This document shows positions 55,639 to 64,000 of a stretch of DNA of 64,000 nucleotides, piece by piece (the stretch's first letter is position 1; every line of letters begins with the position of its first letter). The stretch spans positions 620,001 through 684,000 of the forward strand of contig BROI01000015.1 in NCBI GenBank assembly GCA_027923505.1, read 5' to 3'. Under the pieces are notes generated by a model. That model was given only the letters and a program-made list of their open reading frames with translations. It ran no database searches and was not told the DNA's origin. The DNA is from Mayamaea pseudoterrestris (taxonomy: Eukaryota; Bacillariophyta; Bacillariophyceae; Sellaphorales; Sellaphoraceae). Both the position numbers and the translations under genes were made by a program.

Positions 55639-57543
55639 ATGAACAGTGGAGGCCGCGACAATACTCACAGCGCTGTTAGCGCCGCCATGGCGAACCGGCG
55701 AATCGAGTCGCTCCGTCGTCTGAACGAGTCATCCGGATCCGGACCAGCGCGACGACCCCTTTCGCCCAACAGCCAGAAGCAGCGGCTCGAGGAACGAATT
55801 CGAGAATTGCGACTTTATGAAGGAAGGAATGTATTTGGAGTGGTTCGACAGCCGATCATGATTGCAGGAGCTGGTAATTCACCACCGGAATCGGATGGAA
55901 GCAGCAGCAATAACGATGCGGCAGTGACACGCGCAGTGATTGCACCACCACAATTGATTCAGAAAGTGTCATCGCCGCCTCAAGCTTCCGAAGACGACAA
56001 ATTTCACTCTGTGACAATGGAACGAATGACCAGTGAACAATCTGTTCGCTCTTTTGCATCGGAGGACGACGACCAGTTTGTGGAAGAAACTTTACAAGTC
56101 GCTGGAATGGCGAAACCCAACGGCAACAGCAGTGAGCATGTTACTAACACTACCAGCAGCAGCCACAGTATGAGCAATAGCAGTCATCATAGCTATCAAT
56201 CGGCTCAGAGGATGGTTCAACGAGTACCAAGGTTGTATGGAGATGTCGAAGCTGATCTCGTAGAGCAGGAATTGGAAGGACCAACTGCAATACAAGATCG
56301 ACGCGTCCCTAAGCAACAAGCACATGCGCAGCGTACTAGAAATCTACAGCATCTTCCAAATGTCGAAGCATTGAATCGTAAGCTGGCTCTTCAGCAACTT
56401 GTTCAGCAAAAGCTACTTCAGCAGCAGCAACAGTTGGCTCAACAGAGTCAACATGAGCAGGAGCAGATATATCTAGACAGACCACCACAGGAAGGCAATT
56501 TGTCGGCCAGAGATGTGCTCATTCACCGCAAGATTCAGCAGCAGCGAGAGCTTAATTTGCAGCGCAAGGCACAAGCGGCGCAGCAGCTGCAGCGAGAGCT
56601 ATCGGAACGACAAATGATGATGGCGTCGCAGCAACCGCAACAACAGCCATCTTTGTCGCAAGCTCAGGGCGGAAATCGTCTTACGTTGCAGCAGCAACAA
56701 TTGTTACTTTTGCAGAGGGATTTGAAGCTAAAAAGGGAGCTTGGAAGGAATTTCCCGCAGCGACCAGCAACGCTCAATGCACCCTCTGAACGTGGCTTAG
56801 CTCATCAACCCGCTGCTGCAGGATATAGTGGACCAAGAGACGGCGGCTATTTGCTGCAGCAGCCTCACCGACAATTGTCTGCACAGAATTTGCAAAACAG
56901 TCAGCACTTGACTGTGAGCATGCATGGCCATGAGGCACCTCTATATTCAGACTATCCGCATCACCATCCGTCGCAGGACTACATCGACAGGGTTCATGCT
57001 CGCGGCATTCCTCCTGCATCGCATGCAGTCTACCGCCAGCCGCAACATCGTTACGAACCATATAACAACGACGAACCTGTATACCAAACCGGAATTTCTC
57101 AAAGAGACTTGATGCAGCGAGGTAACTCAGGGTTTGCACCAGCTCGCATGAACTCGACGCGTTCCATTTCCACCATTGGGTCAGTAGTTGCTCCTCCACC
57201 GCCACCCGCTGAAAAAATGGTGGAAGTTTCGCCCGACTTTTGGGTGCGGCTGCGCGGAGCGGATGAAACATGGGCGGCAGTGGAGCATGACTTTTACGCG
57301 CCGGTCACTTGCTTTGGGTGTAGCCTGGAGCTTTTTTGCATACAAGACGCTGACTTTGTTTTATGTCCTACATGCCGCGTCGTGAGTCCAATGAACGGAA
57401 TAGGCGGTGGCCAGAGACCAAACGGACGAGACGGTGGTGTGGGTCTTGGGTTTACCTACGACAGTTTAATGCGATGGCAGTCGGAGATTCTTGAGGCTCG
57501 GCAGCGAAGACGAACATATGATGGCGGCGTGTATGCATCATAA
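55639..57543 (+). CDS. Gln-rich protein with C-terminal CIQDA zinc ribbon (copy B)
   Basis: 634 aa, about five base changes from the gene at 34857, one replacing Ser by Ile (QDYIDR). In contrast, the bases immediately before the ATG (55610-55638) differ at several positions from copy A, so the near identity begins close to the start codon. Domain content is the same: long Q-rich coiled-coil-like region and C-terminal zinc-ribbon-like module (about 558-579). The 119 bases between its stop and the stop of the K+ channel gene are identical to copy A. Confidence 0.78.
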   Translation: MNSGGRDNTHSAVSAAMANRRIESLRRLNESSGSGPARRPLSPNSQKQRLEERIRELRLYEGRNVFGVVRQPIMIAGAGNSPPESDGSSSNNDAAVTRAVIAPPQLIQKVSSPPQASEDDKFHSVTMERMTSEQSVRSFASEDDDQFVEETLQVAGMAKPNGNSSEHVTNTTSSSHSMSNSSHHSYQSAQRMVQRVPRLYGDVEADLVEQELEGPTAIQDRRVPKQQAHAQRTRNLQHLPNVEALNRKLALQQLVQQKLLQQQQQLAQQSQHEQEQIYLDRPPQEGNLSARDVLIHRKIQQQRELNLQRKAQAAQQLQRELSERQMMMASQQPQQQPSLSQAQGGNRLTLQQQQLLLLQRDLKLKRELGRNFPQRPATLNAPSERGLAHQPAAAGYSGPRDGGYLLQQPHRQLSAQNLQNSQHLTVSMHGHEAPLYSDYPHHHPSQDYIDRVHARGIPPASHAVYRQPQHRYEPYNNDEPVYQTGISQRDLMQRGNSGFAPARMNSTRSISTIGSVVAPPPPPAEKMVEVSPDFWVRLRGADETWAAVEHDFYAPVTCFGCSLELFCIQDADFVLCPTCRVVSPMNGIGGGQRPNGRDGGVGLGFTYDSLMRWQSEILEARQRRRTYDGGVYAS

Positions 57544-57662
57544 TTATGTGTAGTTATGAGGATTAAAACCGCTTGAGCTATCATGTGCGCGAAATAAGTT
57601 TTCACAAAAATTGTCGTTAAAATTTTAGATTTATATATAAAAGTGTTGAGCAACACAGCTTT

Positions 57663-59428
57663 CTACTGCGACTCCATCGTCTCCATGTGCGACGAAGGTA
57701 CAAACGCTTCCTCGTCGTCTTCGGCAATTGGTTGTGGAATATGCATTTCTTTCGCCTTAGGTTCCACTTGCTCGCTAAATAAGCCATCATGTACTCGCAT
57801 CGAAACTTGTTGCTTCCTCTCTGAGCGCTTGCGAACAATATCGTGGAAACGATCAAGATCAACTCGGAACATGTCATTTTCGACTCGTAGGCATGGTCGG
57901 AAAGCTGCACCATTGTCCCATATAACATCTGCAGCTCGGTAACTATACAGCGCTGTGAACGAGCCCGATGTCAATGGATCGATTCCTTCAACAAGGCAAA
58001 TTACCTCGCTGATATTGTCCATGAAATGATTCTGTAGCACCTTTAAGTCTTGTTCAGGAATAAAGCTGTCCATGCTTAGCTCATGCGGCTGGATAGACAG
58101 GTGCGTTCCTTCAATTGGATACCCATTCTTGCGTTCCAAACGCTGCTGGAAGTTGACATGTTTGATCCATCGCTCATGCGTTCCATAATCGTCGCCGCAA
58201 ATGAAACAAACGACTTCTTCGCGGTTGCAACTTCCCGAATCGGCTTGGCGTAACACGAGGCCCTGATTGTTGTGCGTGTTGACAGGGTTTGCGGCGTGGC
58301 CGTTGTCGTCGCGCGAAGGGTGCAGCAAACTGTAAATATCAATGTGGTGACTGACGACTTGTGGCAGCGATAGAAAGAGCATTCCGCCAAGGTCGTCATT
58401 GGGTTGGATGGTACGCAACGGCCTTGGGACGGGTCGATCCTTTGTGACGCCGTAGAGCCGCACGTGCGCTTCGACAACCGGGTGGCGCGAGTCAACGTCA
58501 AACACTCGAAACATGAAGCGGACCTGGTTTCCGTCAATCGAAACTATTGCCTTGTTGCTAAAGACAACTTGCGCACTTCGATTCGCTGCGTTGGCTATCC
58601 TGGCTATGATAATGGCAATCAGAAAGGCTGTAGGTAAAGAAGAACAGAATCGATGTGAGTCCGCAAACTGTTTGATAAGTTTGGACAACCCGATCGAGAG
58701 GAACCCACCATTAAAGAACATTGACATCGTCATCTGAAGATAAACAGTAAACTGGAAGGCAGGACAATATTCAAAAAATGCATTGACGCTGTATGAGTCA
58801 AAATGAAATAGAGAAAAATGAGGTGAGTCGCGACAGCACGATGATCCGTTGTTTGCAAGCAGCGAGAAGCCGACCGCCCTCTAGAGAGGCTTGTTTAACT
58901 TGACTTTCTCGTCAAGTAAGCGTCAGTCGTCTAACAATCGGCAGCAAAAAAACTTTAGTTTTCCGCATCAGGAACTAACCTGTTGGGTAATCCATATCCT
59001 AAAGTCGTACACGTCTCCAGCGAAAAGGCGAACGCCGTATAGTAGCTGGCCTGGGTTCCACGCAATCCAATGCCGCAAGCTGCAGATTGTTCACTTCGAT
59101 CGACAGCCATGTACGCCGCAGCCCAAACGAGAATGATGCTGGTCCAGATACAAAGTAACATTAGCGTCGTCTTCCATGCAGGCAGCCGCAACAGTACATG
59201 AAAGAAATCATGGCGCAGCAAGCGGCCAATCTTGGTCGTCCCTTGATTATGCTTGACTTGAATAATGTTTCTCGATTGGTTAAAAGGCAGATTGCGACGC
59301 ACTAGACGAGGAGTATCCTCTTCATAGTCAAAGGCGTCCTCGTATGGTTCGTCCATTTCCGCATCGTTTTCCCCGTTTATTCGGAACGAGCCTGCATCGT
59401 CCACTATGTTTCTTTCGTTTTCGTTCAT
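57663..59428 (-). CDS. Inward-rectifier-type (Kir) potassium channel (copy B)
   Basis: Exons 58980-59428, 58709-58788 and 57663-58627, introns 191 and 81 bases, 497 aa. The pore (TTLGYG), flanking Cys and C-terminal domain match copy A. The 81-base intron differs from copy A at about 12 positions, whereas the following 965-base exon differs at only a few. The donor of the first intron is GTTAGT here and GTGAGT in copy A. Only a few N-terminal residues differ (NENERN, GENDAE). Both channels look functional. Confidence 0.9.
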
Positions 59429-59599
59429 ATTAAAAATGATTTAGTACAGTACCGGTATTGTCGAAGCGACAGGATGACAGTATCTTCCGTAGAGCAAGAA
59501 AGTTATTGTGAGCACAACATCATCTCGACGGAGACGAGCCATGGTCGAGCTCTGTCACAGCGGTTTTGACAAGGTTGATGCCGACCAGGTTTGCTACAA

Positions 59600-60429
59600 A
59601 TCCGATTAGCCACCAAACACATAACGGTGTGACACGTGAGTACCGTTTCATTATGTCATCCGTTGTCCGCGAAACCCATTTAGCAAGCCAGCCTGGCCTC
59701 ACAGTCAATCATTGCACAAGATGCTTGTGACCTGCCTTTGACCTCGAGCGTGTGCTTGTTTGGTTTGTTTGATTGCATTTGAACGACAAACGGATTGACG
59801 AATCCTCCTCGTCTGTTGCCTTTGCCATTTCCTTGCTTGTTCAATTGGATGCTGTAATTGATTTACTGTTAACAATGCTACTCACCCAGTCCATCTCATT
59901 TTATTTATTGGCTTGAGTTCATTGAAGACCATCCTGCTGTCGCCTGCCGCCGTTCGGATACCATGGGTCAAGCCGTTAACAGTTGTTATCTAAGGGGACT
60001 CCCTGCCAACCGACCGCTGCCGCCAAAGCGGGTGTGTCTCATACGCTCATTGTGATTGCTGCTGCGCCGAAGATTACAGAGAATTCAGCAGCCCCACTCA
60101 TTGGTAGTTAGTTTTAGCGTGCTAACATATAAATTACATAATGAGGGTTTAAAAAATAGTGTTTAGATAATGGATGCCGCTTGACTTACTAAATGGAATA
60201 GTGTTTTGAATCAATGCTAAAAGACCATATCACACTATAAACGGCAAGAATGGATGCTGCTGCAAATGGGTGGTCGATGATTTGACTTTTGTTCACAAGC
60301 GTCGTTGGCATTTTTGGGTGTAACGATTGAGGTCAGGCTGGCTTGCTAAATCGGTTTCGCGGACAACGGATGACATAATGAAACGGTACTCATGTGTCAC
60401 ACCGTTATGTGTTTGGTGGATAATCGGAT
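59600..60429. mobile_element. Non-autonomous terminal-inverted-repeat DNA element (copy B only)
   Basis: Inverted repeats of about 102 bases at 59600-59701 and 60328-60429 begin atccgatta(g/t)ccaccaa and match with about four mismatches. The 626-base interior has no coding capacity. The corresponding spacer of copy A (38642-38919) lacks the element, so it inserted after the duplication or is polymorphic. No clear target-site duplication was found; flanks 'gctaca' and 'atagtt' do not match obviously. The long repeats and lack of a transposase fit a MITE or foldback element mobilised in trans. The superfamily is not determined. Confidence 0.85.
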
Positions 60430-60534
60430 ATAGTTTGTACAGGTACAGTACTGTACTCAAACTCGCACAAGCTGTTCCATTAACAAAATAACATTCTGTG
60501 CAATTAAATCTAAACGGTTAGATAAACGAGCTCA

Positions 60535-61578
60535 CTATAGATCAGGAAGCTTTGCTGCTTCTCCAAGTTTCGCGGCCGCCGAGCTCATTGTTTCCGTCAG
60601 CGATGCCACATCCTGTTCGTTAATGTTTTGAAGCCACTGCTTGGGCAAGTCAAGATTCTCAAAGCGACTGGCATAATCTGCAACAGCTTCCTTGGTCGGA
60701 ATGAATCCAATGTTTGTGTAAAACTGTCGTAGCAAATCGTCCCACGCAGTGACCGCCAAAGTTGAAAGTACGACTGCAAGCACCATGAAAAAGACCTGCA
60801 ATAATGCAGAGCCCAAGCTTGGCCACACTCCCTGGCTTAGCTCATAGGTGGCTTGCTCCACTGGATTCTCCTTCATGAGCGGGTCAGCCTCCTCCTTTTC
60901 CTCCTGCGTCATTTCGTCTTCTGGATCATAAAACATGGTCGGCATGCTTTCGTCCCAGTTTGACGAAGACTTTGACTCCGTTGCAGTTGCACTAATCTTG
61001 CTTAAATCAAGACCTCCGAAACTCTCTTCATTGGCAGCGCGAGGCCCGGCCTTGATGGCTTCCTCTCGCTTTTGTGCAATGTAGTCTGCCGTCGCCTGAC
61101 TTTTTTCAATGCCAAGTTTCGCTGCTCTAGCCTGGATTGAAGCTCTCATTTTGGCTATACTGTCATCCTTGTACTATCAATGATGAAAGAATTGGAAATG
61201 TAATTGTGAGTAAAAAGAGACCTTTGTGAATGCACCCGTTTCGTTTCGTGCTGGTTTACCGTAAAACCAGGGATGCTCGCGTACCTCTGGATTCATGTCG
61301 AAATCTCCCATTTGATCCATCTTTTGTCGATCTTCCTCGTCAATTAATGAAGCTCCAGCTTCGTCAAAGGTTGTCCGCTTTGCAAAATCCTCGTCTTGGT
61401 TGTTGGAACTTTGCAGCAAAGCAGTCGGTGTGGAAATTTGTGACTGAGCTGTAATACTTCTACTCCGTCTGTTTGTTCGTGGATTCAATGTAAAGGCATC
61501 TAATAGGCATAGCGACGAAACTATTGCAGCGAGGAGCAGCCAGCAGGAGCAATTTCTCCGCTCGTGATCCAAAGGCAT
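60535..61578 (-). CDS. Plastid-targeted single-pass membrane protein, 310 aa (copy B)
   Basis: Exon 1 61285-61578 and exon 2 60535-61173 (intron 111 bases). The mature part is almost unchanged from copy A, including the membrane helix and WDDLLRQFYTNIGFIP. The presequence differs more: LCLLDAFTLNPRTNRRSRSI against LCLSDAFTLVPQTNRRSSRV, as expected where only hydrophobicity and charge matter. The Phe after the signal peptide is kept. Its promoter side faces the S1 gene, while the 3' side faces the inverted-repeat element. Confidence 0.75.
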
Positions 61579-62036
61579 TCTGTGGATTGTTGTAATCGCC
61601 GATTAACAAAAATTGCAGTTGGTTTAATGCGCCAAATTTGAAGACGATGAGCAACTATCAAAGGGTTGATTCGCGCACAGTTCGTCGATTGCTTTACTAG
61701 TAGAGCAAAGGGAGGTATGATGGATCGACGGAAAAATCTTCATGGTGGTGCATGGCTTCAAACTCGCCAAGCCCATCAAGGACAAGGTTACTTGATGCGA
61801 AAGTACGTCAGTCCCGTCTGGCTTCGTCCGTTCGTGGCGCGCTCGTGGTTTCGCCTTGATCTCGGCACCACAGCTTCGCTCACCATCGCGTCAGGTCTCC
61901 CTTTCGTTGATGGCTGCTGGTCTGCAACCAGAGACTGCTTCCAGCCTGGGCGACGAAATTGGTTGTGCTTGCTATCATACATTCAAGTAGGAATACACGT
62001 AGGATATCGCATAAGCTACTGCATAAACGAGCAACC
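61579..62036. promoter_or_regulatory. Shared region between two plastid-protein genes, copy B
   Basis: 458 bases matching 39961-40419. The part near the plastid membrane gene has drifted, while from about 61720 to the S1 start it is nearly identical to copy A. A bidirectional promoter is likely. Confidence 0.5.
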
Positions 62037-63378
62037 ATGAAGATCACATTGAGCTTGGCATGCTTATCATCGGCTTTGGCCTTTTCTCCTGCCTTGATCG
62101 CACATCAAAAGCGGTGAGTGATGATCATGGCATGCTGCTGCTGCTACTGCAGTTTTAACGTGCTAGAATAATTACTGACATTTCTGATTCTGTTTCAGAT
62201 CTCATTTAAAGTCTGCCGTCATGGAAGACACAGCGACAGTCACCATGACTAGCAGCAGCAGCACCTCGGATGACGCTCCCGCCAAGACGAAGCTTCCAAC
62301 GCGATTTGATACATTTCTAAAAAAGTACAAGGGCCGACGCCCTATTGTCGTTGAATCAGACGAGGTTTCCTTCACATACCAAGATTTTGCTACTGCCGTA
62401 CAAAACACTGAATATTCGTTCCAACGAGACGCGATTGTGCCAGGCATGGCCATGGAATACTCTGGCAACGGTGCGCTCATTGACATTGGCGCCAAGGCGA
62501 GTGCCTTTCTTCCGTTGCAGGAAGCTGCACTGACGCTGCTACCTGGCCAGACGATTGGTGACATTATTCCTTTAGAGCAAACCATGGACTTTCAAATCAT
62601 TAGCGAAGAAAACGAGGAAGGACAGCTTAACGTTAGCATCCGACGCTTGCAGTACAAGAAGGCTTGGGAGGCTGTTGTCAAGCTTGCCGAGCAGGATGCC
62701 ATTATCCAGGCTCCAGTCATTCAAGTAAATCGCGGTGGTGCCATTTGTTTGGTGGAAGGACTGCGAGCATTTCTGCCCGGATCGCACTTGTCCGGCCGAC
62801 TGCCCGACGAAAATCTTGTTGGCGAAACACTTCCATTAAAGTTCCTTGAAGTCAATATTGAAACAAACAAGCTTGTAGTTTCCAACCGCAAGGCCGTGGT
62901 CGAGTCGCAAATGGCTGACCTTAGTCGAGGAGACCTTGTTGAAGGTATCGTCAAGGCGCTCAAACCATACGGAGCTTTTATTGAGGTCGGCGGCATGTCG
63001 GGACTTTTGCACATTAGTCAGATTAGTTACGATCGTATCGACGATCTTGAAAAGGTCTTGCAGCCAAACATGCGCGTCAAGTGCATGATCATTGACCATG
63101 ATAAGGTAAATGGACGCATTGCGCTCAGCACCAAGACGCTCGAGCCGCAACCAGGTGACATGCTCAAGGATGCCAACATGGTCTTTGAGAAGGCTGAGGA
63201 AACCGCCAAGGCTTACCTTGAAAAGATGGAAAGGGAGAGACAACAACGAGAGGAAGCTGCTCGGGATGTTGTCTTGAGTCTGGGCGACTCTTTAGACGAT
63301 TTGACTGGTGGTGCGGATGGAGATTCGAGTGACCCGCTCCAAGATGTTTCGGATAGCCTCGACTCCCTCTTGTCGTAA
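62037..63378 (+). CDS. Plastid ribosomal protein S1-like, three S1 domains (copy B)
   Basis: Exon 1 62037-62113 and exon 2 62199-63378, 418 aa. Exon 1, the 85-base intron and the first 300 bases of exon 2 are identical to copy A; further on, substitutions appear and are nearly all silent (the only seen replacement is Glu to Asp in SLDDLTGG). Two intact genes for a stoichiometric ribosomal protein would raise dosage unless one is silenced. Domains are as in copy A. Confidence 0.88.
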
Positions 63379-63475
63379 GCATATTAATGAATTACAGTTA
63401 AACTAGCTCATTATTGTTACAAATGGATGGATTGCACAAACTGGTGATTCCTCATAGCGTCGCCTACGAAACGCA

Positions 63476-63975
63476 TCACACATTTGTGGCTTGAGTTGGA
63501 ACTTCACTGGGGCTGAGCGGATCCTGAGCTTGCGCTGACTGCGGCTGCAGTTCGGCTTGACTGGGCTGCCCAACTTGCGCATGTCCTTGATCCATTGAAT
63601 ATGGTGCGTGTCCCTGCTCACGACTTTGGAAGAACATTCCCTCGTCCATTTCCACGACACCCAGAGCACGACATCCATCCGCCCAATAGTGTTTACCGCC
63701 ACATGCATTATCCTTCCGCTCTCGCAATCGCTTGAGATCGTCGCGAATCGCAGCCGGAATGGTTTGGCAAGCCTGGATCAGGTGGCTTTCGACGGACGAT
63801 GATGTTAGTATGACACGCTGCCCTGGACGTCCCTTCATACACGGTCGACTACCTACCTGCTTGCCATGTTTTGCGCCGCTTGATAGACTCCCAGTAACTT
63901 ACTGGGATAATAGACAGCTCCACGTCCCCGACTGCGAAGAGGATATCCCGAGCAGTGACGGCATCGCAATCCGAC
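63476..63975 (-). CDS. YQAAQNM/KHYW-domain protein, 3' part (copy B, cut by window edge)
   Basis: Exon 3 63857-63975 and exon 4 63476-63785, with the same boundaries as in copy A; the first bases of the preceding intron reach the window edge. The domain residues SHLIQACQTIP and GGKHYWADGCRALGV are unchanged. The Gln/Pro tail differs at several residues. The 5' exons lie outside the window. Confidence 0.8.
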
Positions 63976-64000
63976 CTGATTCGCACAGACGACACATTAC

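Larger units (their letters stand above)
50675..64000 (+). repeat. Segmental duplication, copy B (runs off window)
   Basis: Direct repeat of the segment starting at 29886. The boundary falls immediately after the copia element. The same seven genes follow in order; the last is cut by the window edge. Divergence from copy A is patchy: near zero in parts of the K+ channel, zinc-ribbon and S1 blocks, and clearly higher in some introns, spacers and the plastid presequence at 61285-61578. Confidence 0.97.

Noticed and set aside
59520-59708. 62-codon minus-strand frame
   Set aside because: It lies largely in the left terminal inverted repeat of the DNA element and has no matching frame in copy A.

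Overview
The window is nuclear DNA from a photosynthetic alga with a secondary red-type plastid, most likely a diatom. Genes carry short GT-AG introns of about 70-190 bases. Several predicted proteins begin with a signal peptide followed by a plastid 'ASAFAP'-type motif; the clearest are the PsbQ-like protein (ASAFAP exactly) and the plastid ribosomal S1 protein (ALAFSP). Families known from diatoms are present: a PsbQ-like photosystem II subunit, a YQAAQNM/KHYW-domain protein, and a Ty1/copia element. The species was not determined.

1-29.9 kb is single-copy and gene-dense, with about fifteen genes on both strands: a Ser-rich protein; a very large LRR-Roc-COR protein ending in an apparently intact trypsin-like protease; a Ser/Pro-rich protein with a leader intron and an overlapping upstream ORF; PsbQ; the mitochondrial AAA+ ATPase ATAD3; phosphomevalonate kinase; a Golgi-type O-fucosyltransferase (six exons rebuilt here); a Rim2/SLC25A33-36-like carrier with a signal peptide; an SGNH hydrolase; a small Cys-rich two-exon gene; the rRNA dimethylase DIM1; a SET-domain protein; a RING E3 ligase; a Gln-rich zinc-ribbon protein; and a type I membrane protein with SBBP-like beta-propeller repeats.

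29.9-64 kb is dominated by a direct tandem duplication. Copy A starts at 29886 and is matched to about 42.4 kb. Copy B starts at 50675 and runs off the right edge. Each copy has seven genes in the same order: (1) a charged low-complexity protein, (2) a secreted Cys-rich protein, (3) a Gln-rich zinc-ribbon protein, (4) an inward-rectifier K+ channel, (5) a plastid single-pass membrane protein, (6) plastid ribosomal S1, and (7) a YQAAQNM-domain protein. Between the copies lie a Tudor-like/tandem-BRCT gene (43.67-45.1 kb) and a broken Ty1/copia retroelement (about 45.7-50.67 kb). The element's right end coincides with the first base of copy B, as expected if unequal recombination between element copies made the duplication. 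Copy B also carries an 830-base terminal-inverted-repeat element that copy A lacks.

Divergence between the copies is strongly patchy, with intron identity ranging from 100% to about 85%, which suggests gene conversion. A false duplication made from two haplotypes in the assembly cannot be excluded from sequence alone. Functional themes are plastid biogenesis and photosynthesis (PsbQ, S1, the plastid membrane protein, perhaps the carrier and the SET protein), isoprenoid synthesis, mitochondrial and ribosome maintenance, and signalling at membranes. No tRNA, rRNA or CRISPR array was recognised.
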